Part shown: positions 56,517-64,000 of the stretch, piece by piece
Layout of the letters: each line of letters begins with the position of its first letter
Numbering within the stretch: the stretch's first letter is position 1
From: JBGCEZ01 sp045106735
Lineage (GTDB): Bacteria; Planctomycetota; Phycisphaerae; Phycisphaerales; SM1A02
NCBI GenBank assembly: GCA_045106735.1
Contig: JBGCEZ010000022.1
Span: forward strand, 124,001-188,000
Reading direction: 5' to 3'
Length of the DNA: 64,000 nt
Program-made: the position numbers and the translations under genes
Notes under the pieces: model-generated
What the model was told of the DNA's origin: nothing
Seen by the model: only the letters and a program-made list of their open reading frames with translations
The model's database searches: none

Positions 56517-58502
56517 TCAGCCGCCGTCTCCCAGGGCTCGTTCCTGGGCTGCGGCTTCCGCGTCCCGCACGAACTCGTCCAGCTCCTGGCGGCTGACGCT
56601 CCCGATCGCTTGGATCGGATTCTCTTCGCGCACCTGGCTCGGATCATCGATCCGCTGGACGATGGCTTCCCCGACGCCAACGGAAAACGAATCGTCGGTG
56701 TCCGCATCGGCCCGGTTCAGAATGTCCAGGACGTACCAACCGGTGTTGAAGTCGATGACAACTCCCGCGTCTGAATCCCGGGGGGCCTTGGACGCACCGA
56801 TGGGCTCGCCAGGCTCAGGGCGGAAGGTCTCCTTCCACCATCGACCATCGTGGAAGCGGTACACCTCCGCATCGATCTGCCCCATGCCGAGCACGCCCTT
56901 TTCGGGGTACGCCGCGGTCACGAAGAAACTGGTGGGCGGAAGAATCTCAACCGCGTCCGACCAGTCACTGGCCGCACTGGCGACCACCATTGACTCGGCT
57001 CGATCGTGGATCGACTCATCCAGGTAGAGCTTCTTGCGGAAGAACGGGTTGATGCAGTCGACAATGAGGCGATAGCGATACGTCGCCCCGCTCTCGACGT
57101 CGATGTCAAAGGCCCAAATCATGACCTCGTCGGACTCAAACGGATCGACGACGACCTCGCTGGCCTCGTCGACGATCGCGTTCACGTCGAAGCCCAGGTT
57201 GATGAGCCGCTTCTCGATCTGGGTGATTCGACGATCGAGCGTCCGGATCTTGCCCGCAAGACGCTTGCGGAGCTGCTCAATGCCACGCTCCGACTCATCG
57301 CCGTCTCCGGACCCGCCGCCGAACATCTGGCCGCCGGGGGCGCCACGACGCTTTCCGCCGGTGTTGCGGTCATTGCCATCGCCTTGGCCGCTGAGGCCGC
57401 CGCCGCCGGGGGCCGCTGAGCCGCCGCCGCCGCTCCGCTGGCGATCGCGCTGCTCACGCTCGCGACGCCGTTCTTCTTGCTCGCGTTCGCGTTCTGACTG
57501 CCGCTCTTGTTCCTTGAGGGCGTCTTCTTCCTTGGGGTCCCGGCCGCCGGCTTCCAGCAGCCGCGACAGATTGGACGAGCGATCGGCGAGGGCTTCGCTT
57601 CGCCGGCGCCGCAGGTCGAGGATCAGCAGTTCGTCCGGATCGAGGGTCGTATCGTCGCCCATGCCAGAATCGTCGATCGGCGGGCGAGGAGCGGACCACG
57701 AATCGTTCAGCGTGGCCAGGAACTCCGGCTGAACGACCGCCCGTCGGACGAGCGGATCCTCCAACATGTCCATGACTTCGTCGCGTGCCGGCTGCGAGCC
57801 GTCAGCGATCTGCGGGCTGAAGCTGAACGCACCCGGCAGCACGTCAATCTCCACGGTCTCGCCCCACTCTGCTCCGAGCAACTGCTGGCGTTCAACCCGG
57901 ACACGGACGATCTCTTCACGGCCCTGGTACCAGCTCTCCGGGATGGCGTTCATGCCTTCCGCGGCGGCTTGCCGGTACTGCTCTCGCATCGCCTGGAGGT
58001 TGAAGACCGCCCCGACCGTGGTCCAATCGATGTCGTACGGAGCGGACGGAAAGATGGCCGACAACGCTTCGTTGCCTTCCACCACCGACGGCACCAAGCC
58101 GTCGTAATCCGTCATGACCTGCACGCGTTCGGGGGCCGGGATATTCAGTTCGGGGAAGACCCCGCCGTCATCGCCACCGATCGTGCCCCCGCCGAAGTCA
58201 TTGGGGTGATCGAGGGCCGCCAGCCGCTCAAGCGGCGAAACGGAAGCGGCGAGCATGGAGCTGAACTCCGGCGCGACCGCCTCGTGATCCGGCAAGTCGA
58301 TGGGCTCGCCGCCCAGCTTGCGATTCAGGCTTTCCTCTGCCGCCGCAAGCTTGTCGCTCACCTCGGCCGGCTTGACGTCATTGACGACGTTCGGGGATCG
58401 CAGCAATTGCCAGCCGCCGAATCCAAGGCAGAACAGGACCGCGACACCGAGCACGATGTACTCGATGTTCTGCTCCCAAAATGTGATGCCCTTTTTCTTC
58501 AT
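56517..58502 (-). CDS. Type IV pilus-associated inner membrane protein (third gene of the pil cluster)
   Basis: 661 residues. A short cytoplasmic N-terminus (MKKKGITFWEQNIEY) is followed by one membrane segment (IVLGVAVLFCLGFGGWQLL). The periplasmic part begins with AAAEESLNRKL and FPELNIPAPERVQVM. A highly charged, Arg/Glu-rich coiled region (about 300-350) and a Gly/Asn/Arg-rich linker (about 350-400) precede a coiled coil (IEQLRKRLAGKIRTLDRRIT) and a beta-rich domain with WAFDIDVESGATYRYRLIV. It is the last gene of the pil run and may fill the PilP-like role, but I see no PilP motif. Such organisation also resembles verrucomicrobial pilus clusters. Confidence 0.6.
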   Translation of the reverse strand: MKKKGITFWEQNIEYIVLGVAVLFCLGFGGWQLLRSPNVVNDVKPAEVSDKLAAAEESLNRKLGGEPIDLPDHEAVAPEFSSMLAASVSPLERLAALDHPNDFGGGTIGGDDGGVFPELNIPAPERVQVMTDYDGLVPSVVEGNEALSAIFPSAPYDIDWTTVGAVFNLQAMREQYRQAAAEGMNAIPESWYQGREEIVRVRVERQQLLGAEWGETVEIDVLPGAFSFSPQIADGSQPARDEVMDMLEDPLVRRAVVQPEFLATLNDSWSAPRPPIDDSGMGDDTTLDPDELLILDLRRRRSEALADRSSNLSRLLEAGGRDPKEEDALKEQERQSEREREQEERRREREQRDRQRSGGGGSAAPGGGGLSGQGDGNDRNTGGKRRGAPGGQMFGGGSGDGDESERGIEQLRKRLAGKIRTLDRRITQIEKRLINLGFDVNAIVDEASEVVVDPFESDEVMIWAFDIDVESGATYRYRLIVDCINPFFRKKLYLDESIHDRAESMVVASAASDWSDAVEILPPTSFFVTAAYPEKGVLGMGQIDAEVYRFHDGRWWKETFRPEPGEPIGASKAPRDSDAGVVIDFNTGWYVLDILNRADADTDDSFSVGVGEAIVQRIDDPSQVREENPIQAIGSVSRQELDEFVRDAEAAAQERALGDGG

Positions 58503-58609
58503 GGGTCGCTCGTCTCAACTGAGGGGGATTGGGCGTTTCAATCGTTTCGTTGCAGAATTCGTTGCGCTCGCGATTGGCCATCGAAGCAGCCGATCACGGA
58601 GAGGCCGCG

Positions 58610-59905
58610 TCACCCGTTGGTCGGTGCCGGCGTGTCGGCCGCTGACCACACCCCGAGTCGGGCTCGGGTCTCTCGTGGCATCAGTTCGCGGGTCCAGCGC
58701 CGGAGCCAGACGGTCTCCAGCTCAATGATCACGTCGCTGACCGGGCTGTTGCCGTACGCGAATCCTTGACGGATGGCGGCGTACGGATCAGCCGGCGACA
58801 CGTCCGCGTCGATCACCGTCATGAAGTTCCGGGCGGCGAGCGCGTCGAAGACTTCCGGAAGGCGGGCGGTCTCGACGACCAAGTGGAGCCGGGCCATCCG
58901 GATGTCGTACAGCGGATTGCTGTTCCGGCCCGTCAGGCTTCCGGCGAAGTTCAGCGGCAACGCGGTCGATTCATTCGGCGGGGTCGCGGGCGGGCCTGCG
59001 GGGGCGGGCGCTTGACCGCGTCCGCCGGGGCCCGGCGTGCTTCCGCCGGCCCCACCGGCGGCGGCGGGCGTCATTGCCGGGAAGATCTCCAGCGAGACCA
59101 CCCGCTTGACCGGCGCGAGCCGCACCGAATCACTGCCGAGGTTCGCCGTGGCGAGACCACGCAGAACATCTTCGATCATCCACAGATCCCACTGCCACGA
59201 GAACAGCAGATCCATGTCTTGGTACGCGTTGGGGTTTCCGTTCCAGATTGGAATCGGAAGCGAGCTGCGGTCGAGGTAGAACGACCGCTCGTCTGCCGTG
59301 TCGCGGTACAAACCCATCCGAATACCGGCGAGGTACTCGCGCAGACCCTCGGATTCATCCTGGGTCAGGACCGCGCCTTCTTCCTTTTGAAGTCGGCCGG
59401 TCAAGAACTGACGACGCTGCCGCTCCAGCGTGTCGGCCGTTTCACTGATCGGCGGCGGACTGCCGGCGTTCACCGACTCGAGCAATTCGTCGTAGGCGGC
59501 GACAATCAGAGGGTGGTAACGCTCGGGGAGCACTTCCAGCGACCCGTTGGGGACGGGGAACAAGTCCGGCATGACCGTCGTGCGGCCCTTGGAGTTGTGC
59601 TCTACCGCCTGTTCGACGATCTCTTGGGCGTCCGCCGCTTCGGCCTCGACATACGCGCGGTAGTCACGGACCAACGACTCGTTGACGGTGGCTGACCATT
59701 CTTGCTCGTCGAGACTGAACGAGGTCGACTCCAACCGCGCGAGCTCGTCGACCTTGTCGAGCTTTTCCTTCATCTTCGCTTGGATGCTGGCATTCATCTT
59801 CGACGACAGCATCGGGATGGCGACCACGGCCGCGATTCCGATGATCGCGAAGATCACGATGACGACATTGCCCTTGATCCAGGCGAGCACCTGACGGCCA
59901 TTCAT
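58610..59905 (-). CDS. PilO-like type IV pilus assembly protein
   Basis: 431 residues. A short N-terminus and one membrane segment (VVIVIFAIIGIAAVVAIPML) are followed by a coiled coil (SKMNASIQAKMKEKLDKVDELARL) and a periplasmic region. Near the C-terminus, after a Pro/Gly/Ala-rich linker (about 280-310), a ferredoxin-like alpha/beta domain is visible (MARLHLVVETARLPEVFDAL through SDVIIELETVWLRRW). TM plus coiled coil plus ferredoxin fold is the PilN/PilO plan. The ATG overlaps the PilM-like stop as ATGA, so the two are coupled. PilO is inferred from position and topology. Confidence 0.68.
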   Translation of the reverse strand: MNGRQVLAWIKGNVVIVIFAIIGIAAVVAIPMLSSKMNASIQAKMKEKLDKVDELARLESTSFSLDEQEWSATVNESLVRDYRAYVEAEAADAQEIVEQAVEHNSKGRTTVMPDLFPVPNGSLEVLPERYHPLIVAAYDELLESVNAGSPPPISETADTLERQRRQFLTGRLQKEEGAVLTQDESEGLREYLAGIRMGLYRDTADERSFYLDRSSLPIPIWNGNPNAYQDMDLLFSWQWDLWMIEDVLRGLATANLGSDSVRLAPVKRVVSLEIFPAMTPAAAGGAGGSTPGPGGRGQAPAPAGPPATPPNESTALPLNFAGSLTGRNSNPLYDIRMARLHLVVETARLPEVFDALAARNFMTVIDADVSPADPYAAIRQGFAYGNSPVSDVIIELETVWLRRWTRELMPRETRARLGVWSAADTPAPTNG

Positions 59906-62169
59906 GACTGCGAATCCTCAGAAGGAGCGGACGCGTCGGCCACGTTGCGGGAGCGAAGTGCTTCCGGCGACAGGAGCTCGACAGTGAAGGTGATCGGATA
60001 TCGATGCACGCGGGTTCCCGCGGGGAATGCCGCGGGGGGCGGATCCATCTGAACGATCGAGTCCAGATCGATGTCATTGGCATTGCCCGATCCGCTCGGG
60101 GCGCCGGTCGATCCACGACCTGGCCGGTTGGGACGATCCTGACGCGGTCCACGCGTCTGGCCACCGCCAGCCCCAGGCTGTTGCGCGCCGCCACCGCCGC
60201 TGCCGAGCGAGCCGCCGGGCGCGGCGCGCCCGCCGCCGCCCTGGAATCGGCCGGCTCCGCCCGCGGCACTGGGGGCCCCGCCGCCGCCCACGCCCGCGCC
60301 CGGAGCGCCGCGGCCGCCGCCGCCGGATTGCTGATGACGCCCGGAGCCGCCTCCGGCACCCGGGACGCTTCCGCCGGCTCCCGGCGATGTACCACCGCCG
60401 GACGTGCCGCCACCGGATCCGCCGAGGGGGGATCGCTGTCCCGGATCGGAAGGTCCGCCGAATCCGTCGGGAAGACGACCGTCTTCTCCGACCGTGGCTT
60501 CACGCTTGCTGCCAGGATTGGCCTGCACGCCCTGACCGTCGGCGTCGACGATCACGTACGGGACGCCGTCCCGAACCGCATTGTCCTGGAACCACCGGAC
60601 GACGGAATCGACCAGGAAGCCGGTCGGGTCGCCGTTCGTCGTGGCCACGTCCAGCGTGACATCAATGAATCGCTTGGCTTGGGCGCCCGTGCCTTCGGAG
60701 TAATACTCGCCGTTCAGCGCGATGAGCTTGACGAGACGCGAGTCCTTGGGATCGATGCTCGCGCGAATCTCCGGGTCGCCGCTGAGGAGTTCCGGCTGCG
60801 GGTTGGTCGAATTCAGCGCGGTCGCGGCGTCGGCGACGATGTTCGGCCACACGTCACGGTGATCCACCAAGCGGATCATGTTCGTGCCCATCGAACCGGT
60901 GCTCGTCCCGCTCTCGAGTTCGTTCAGCTCTCGCTTGGCCGCCGTCGCGGTGCTCAGCGTTCGCTCGACACTGCTCGGAATCGGATCGGCGACTTGCGCG
61001 CCCTCGGTCAACGGCTTGATCAACGTCGTGGCCGCGCCAGCGACGAAGACGGCGGCCGCCGCGGCAAACCACTTGGTCTTGCTGGCCCACATCGTCTCGC
61101 GAAGCGCACCGACGGGAACGAGGTTCGCGTCGATCGGCGCCAATCCGACCCCCTGCAGGGCGAGGCCGTAGGCCGTGGCCATATTGACCGCGTGCTCGGC
61201 AAAGCTCGCGGCTTCGCGTCCGGCCACCTGGATCCGCTGGAACTCGTCCAGACGCACCACGTTGATTTGCAGCTGTTGGCCGATGAACTTGCGGAGTCCG
61301 GGAATCTTGAACGTCGAGCCGACACCGATCATCTCGGTCAATTCGCCGCCGCGGCTCATCTGGCCGTAGTAGTTCAGCGATCGCTGGAGGTCCTGCAGCA
61401 GGTCACTGAAGACCGGCCGCATCGCCTGCATGATCTGCTTGGCGTACTTGCTCGTGGACGCTTCGCGCTTCAGCTTGTCCGCCTTGGCGTAACTGAGCTT
61501 GAAGGTTTCCTTGATGGCTTCCGTGAAGTGCGTTCCACCGAGGGGGAACGTCCGGATCCAGCAGCGACCGGCTTCCGCAATCACCACGTCGGTGGACTGG
61601 CTGCCGATGTCCAGAATCACGACCGGATCGGAGTTCTCGCCGAGGTTCAGGTCGTAGCTCAGACCGTTGAACAGCGCGAGCGGACTGAGGGTCATCGCTT
61701 CCGGAGTCAGGTTCAGGTCGCCGTAGTTCTCCAGACGTCGACTCACCTTCTCCCGGTGGATCGCAAAGATGCCGACCTCAACCTCGGGGGTGTCATCGCG
61801 GGTAAACGTCTCGTAGTCCCATTCGACTTCTTCGATCGGGAACGGGATCTGCTGCACCGCCTCGAACTTGACGATGTCGGGGACCTTCTTGGCCTCGACC
61901 GGCGGCAGCTTGGCGAAGCGCGCGAAAGCCTCGTGGCCCGGCACGCTCATGACCACGTGCTCGCCCTCGAGGTCCTTCTGGTTCATGAACTGACCCAAGG
62001 TGATGCGGACGCTGTCGTCCGCTTCTGCCTCTGGATCGGTCAGTGCCTTCTTATGGGGGATGTACGCGAAGTCGGCCACCCGAACGGTGTCACCTTCCCG
62101 CTCGAGGCGAATCGCCTTGAGCGCGTCGGCTCCGATCTCGATGCCCCACGCTGCCCGTGGTCCTGCCAT
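59902..62169 (-). CDS. PilM-like ATPase fused to PilN-like membrane part
   Basis: 755 residues from ATG 62169, where the PilM fold begins (WGIEIGADALKAIRLE). Residues 1-350 are actin-like: PIEEVEWDYE, VVILDIGSQSTDVVIAEAGR (phosphate-binding), FPLGGTHFTEAI, and LQRSLNYYGQM with GVGSTFKIPGL. A membrane segment at about 365-385 (WFAAAAAVFVAGAATTLI), a coiled stretch, and a periplasmic half with RFIDVTLDVATTNGD follow, as in PilN. The ferredoxin-like fold is split by a Gly/Ser/Pro-rich insert of about 130 residues (roughly 575-705), after which HRYPITFTVELLSP completes it. PilM and PilN are usually separate proteins that bind each other; here they seem joined. Confidence 0.85.
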   Translation of the reverse strand: MAGPRAAWGIEIGADALKAIRLEREGDTVRVADFAYIPHKKALTDPEAEADDSVRITLGQFMNQKDLEGEHVVMSVPGHEAFARFAKLPPVEAKKVPDIVKFEAVQQIPFPIEEVEWDYETFTRDDTPEVEVGIFAIHREKVSRRLENYGDLNLTPEAMTLSPLALFNGLSYDLNLGENSDPVVILDIGSQSTDVVIAEAGRCWIRTFPLGGTHFTEAIKETFKLSYAKADKLKREASTSKYAKQIMQAMRPVFSDLLQDLQRSLNYYGQMSRGGELTEMIGVGSTFKIPGLRKFIGQQLQINVVRLDEFQRIQVAGREAASFAEHAVNMATAYGLALQGVGLAPIDANLVPVGALRETMWASKTKWFAAAAAVFVAGAATTLIKPLTEGAQVADPIPSSVERTLSTATAAKRELNELESGTSTGSMGTNMIRLVDHRDVWPNIVADAATALNSTNPQPELLSGDPEIRASIDPKDSRLVKLIALNGEYYSEGTGAQAKRFIDVTLDVATTNGDPTGFLVDSVVRWFQDNAVRDGVPYVIVDADGQGVQANPGSKREATVGEDGRLPDGFGGPSDPGQRSPLGGSGGGTSGGGTSPGAGGSVPGAGGGSGRHQQSGGGGRGAPGAGVGGGGAPSAAGGAGRFQGGGGRAAPGGSLGSGGGGAQQPGAGGGQTRGPRQDRPNRPGRGSTGAPSGSGNANDIDLDSIVQMDPPPAAFPAGTRVHRYPITFTVELLSPEALRSRNVADASAPSEDSQS

Positions 62170-62586
62170 GGAAGACTCCCTGTTGGCCGCTTTGGCCGGT
62201 CGCCCCGAGTTCCGATGCCCGCACGGGCGATCGGCTGCATGAATGTCCCGGCTCTTTCGCCCGCGTCGGGCCCGGAGCCGCCAATGTTCGATCCACGTTC
62301 CGCCACGGTGCAGGCCCAAACCGAGGCCAACACCCAATGGGTGGACGCATCGAACGCCCCGAAGTTCCCGTGTCCCACCGTCCCACCCCTTCTCGCCCGC
62401 GACACAGCGGACTTCCGAGGCGATTGACGACACATGCCCGGCGGCGGTTCGGGGCCGACACCGGGGGAAGCGGAGACTATAACGGTGATGACGGATTGAT
62501 CACCGGTCGCCCCAATGGCTCTACGCGGGCGGCTCCGGCCGGTTCCGCCGGCTCCGGGATGCCCAGGAAGCCGGCCCGGACCTCCC
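62170..62586. other. Divergent spacer before the methylthiotransferase gene
   Basis: About 420 bases between pilM-like (minus) and the radical SAM gene (plus). No gene; frames here are Pro/Arg-rich. It must hold both promoters. Confidence 0.4.
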
Positions 62587-64000
62587 ATGACGACGCGCTA
62601 CCGCATCACGATTCTCGGCTGCCGAACCAACCACGCGGAAACGCGCGAGTTCGAGGCCATTCTGCGGTCCCGAGGACTCCAGCCAGCTTCGGCCGACGAG
62701 GATGCCGATCTCGAAGTGGTGCACACCTGCACCGTGACCGCGAAAGCCGGCGCTCGGAGCCGGCAGGCGATTCGGCGAGTTCGACGCCGGAGCGATCCAC
62801 AAGCCTCCGCACCGGCGGTCTTCGTGACCGGCTGTTTCGCCGGCAGCGACCCAGACGCCGCCGCCGAAGCTGCTTTGGGCGCGCCGCCGAACCGCACCCC
62901 TGCTCCGGACGCCGGCTCCCAGCCAGAACATCAGCCAGTCGACCGGCCGTCGACCCTGCCAATACCCAAACAAACTCACCAACACCCCCCCCATATCGGT
63001 GCAATGGCCGTCATTCCGCACGACGCGGGCTCCAACCAACCCGCCCATCAGGCCTCGGGCACCCTGAACACACGATTCACCCAGGCACTCGATGGCTGGC
63101 TTCAAACGGCCAAACTCACCCTCAACACCCTACCAAATACCAATCAAACGTCAACTGAGCCGCCGATCCCGACCCCGTCCCCCGGCGAGATCATCTCACT
63201 CCCCGTCGTGTTTCCCGCGCATCCATCCCGCCACATCCGGGCCGAAATCCGCATCCAGGACGGCTGCGACGCCCACTGCACGTTCTGCATCATCCCGAAG
63301 ATCCGCCCAACGCTCCGCAGCAAGTCGATCGCGGATGCCGTGGCCGAGGCTCGAGCCCTGGTCGCCCTCGGCCACGTGGAAATCGTCCTCAGCGGGATCT
63401 TTCTCGGTGCATTTGGCCATCCGACCGCCCTGCGGCGCCGCCAGTCGGCCCCCGGAGCCCCCTACCTGGCCGAGCTGCTCGATGCCGTTGCCGCGGTCCC
63501 CGGGCTTGAACGCCTGCGGATCAGCTCCATGGAGCCCATGGACGTCACGGACGAACTGCTCGATGCGATGGTCGCCAACCGCGGCGTCGTGGTACCGCAC
63601 CTGCATTTGCCGCTGCAATCCGGGTCGAACGCCATCCTCCGTCGCATGAACCGGCAGTACGACGCCGACGACTACCGGGCCATGCTGGACCGGGTGGAAA
63701 GCGCCCTGACCGAGCACGGACTCCCGCCGGCGATCACCACCGACATCATCTGCGGCTTCCCCGGCTCGACCGAGGATGACTTCCAGGCCACCGTCGCCAT
63801 GGCCGAGCGGGCCAGCTACCTGCACATCCACGCATTTCCGTTCAGCCCCCGCCAGGGAACGGCCGCCGCCCGCTGGAAGGCGGACATGGTGCCGATGGAC
63901 GTCCGCCGCCGGCGGGTCCGCGACCTGATGGAGCTTGAGCAGCGACCCGGCGACGGCCTGGCCGACCGATTCCGACGCCGACTCATCGGCCGGACACTCC
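62587..64000 (+). CDS. MiaB/MtaB-family tRNA methylthiotransferase, 3' end beyond window
   Basis: Open to the right edge, with 471 codons visible. The N-terminal UPF0004 domain has its three cluster cysteines (ILGCRTNHAE, HTCTVT, and VTGCFAGSD). The radical-SAM domain begins near residue 218 with EIRIQDGCDAHCTFCIIPKI (CxxxCxxC), then LVALGHVEIVLSGIFLGAFG, SMEPMD, HLHLPLQSGSN, RRMNRQY and TTDIICGFPGSTEDDF. The GCRTN and CTVT motifs and IIPKIRP pattern favour the MtaB (t6A to ms2t6A) subtype. A roughly 110-residue polar insert (about 98-210), poor in structure and less GC-rich, separates the two domains. Confidence 0.88.
   Translation, partial: MTTRYRITILGCRTNHAETREFEAILRSRGLQPASADEDADLEVVHTCTVTAKAGARSRQAIRRVRRRSDPQASAPAVFVTGCFAGSDPDAAAEAALGAPPNRTPAPDAGSQPEHQPVDRPSTLPIPKQTHQHPPHIGAMAVIPHDAGSNQPAHQASGTLNTRFTQALDGWLQTAKLTLNTLPNTNQTSTEPPIPTPSPGEIISLPVVFPAHPSRHIRAEIRIQDGCDAHCTFCIIPKIRPTLRSKSIADAVAEARALVALGHVEIVLSGIFLGAFGHPTALRRRQSAPGAPYLAELLDAVAAVPGLERLRISSMEPMDVTDELLDAMVANRGVVVPHLHLPLQSGSNAILRRMNRQYDADDYRAMLDRVESALTEHGLPPAITTDIICGFPGSTEDDFQATVAMAERASYLHIHAFPFSPRQGTAAARWKADMVPMDVRRRRVRDLMELEQRPGDGLADRFRRRLIGRTL

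Noticed and set aside
60004..62427. 807-codon open frame on plus
   Set aside because: Antisense of the PilM-like gene and lacks any domain pattern.

Overview
The window is a GC-rich chromosomal segment that reads as a planctomycete, most likely a Phycisphaerae-type member. This is an inference. It rests on a 23S-5S rRNA unit with no 16S gene beside it, LL-diaminopimelate aminotransferase, the futalosine menaquinone route (MqnC), a type III glutamine synthetase, fibro-slime-type secreted proteins, a fused PilM-like pilus ATPase, and several poorly conserved membrane proteins with zinc ribbons. Many adjacent genes share ATGA or GTGA stop/start overlaps, and many intergenic spaces carry short tandem repeats.

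Layout. 1-1274 (minus): end of a gas-vesicle GvpL/F-like gene running off the window, plus a small coiled-coil gene. 1953-4411 (minus): dapL, rplT and rpmI. 4596-7775 (minus): ECF sigma factor, a membrane partner, and two lipoproteins. 7891-10867 (plus): pheT, a cyclodeaminase-family gene and a small zinc protein. 11023-18724: mostly minus membrane proteins, ilvE, and an SDR-HAD fusion, with mqnC on plus. 19060-25841 (plus): three tandem fibro-slime paralogues and a large secreted protein. 26956-32470 (plus): a translationally coupled Maf-like / NeuA-like / NeuC-like operon, probably for nonulosonic acid glycosylation of flagellin or another surface protein. 32654-35703 (plus): HDOD protein, Lon-N domain protein, receiver-histidine kinase. 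35955-40094 (plus): tRNA-Arg(CCG), MazG-like, trpA and glnN (GSIII). 40198-44253 (minus): two paralogous membrane zinc-ribbon proteins. 44763-48856 (plus): an M14-like pair, the first apparently without zinc ligands. 49773-51707: chemoreceptor. 52240-55573 (minus): 23S-5S operon with promoter, boxA-like element and terminator. 56517-62169 (minus): three type IV pilus assembly genes (PilM/PilN-like, PilO-like and a third). 62587-64000 (plus): start of a MiaB/MtaB-type methylthiotransferase.

The genes combine core metabolism (lysine/peptidoglycan precursors, branched-chain amino acids, tryptophan, glutamine, menaquinone) with translation (L20, L35, PheT, rRNA, tRNA, tRNA modification) and a large surface programme (pili, nonulosonic acid, slime-like proteins, secreted peptidase, chemoreceptor). 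The most unusual observations are the fused enzymes that have lost canonical catalytic residues (the SDR-HAD fusion and the Maf fusion with a cysteine-free radical-SAM-like barrel), the triplicated fibro-slime genes with a shared C-terminal tail, and a low-complexity insert inside the methylthiotransferase. Assignments were made by reading translated sequence and recalling family motifs; no database search was run.
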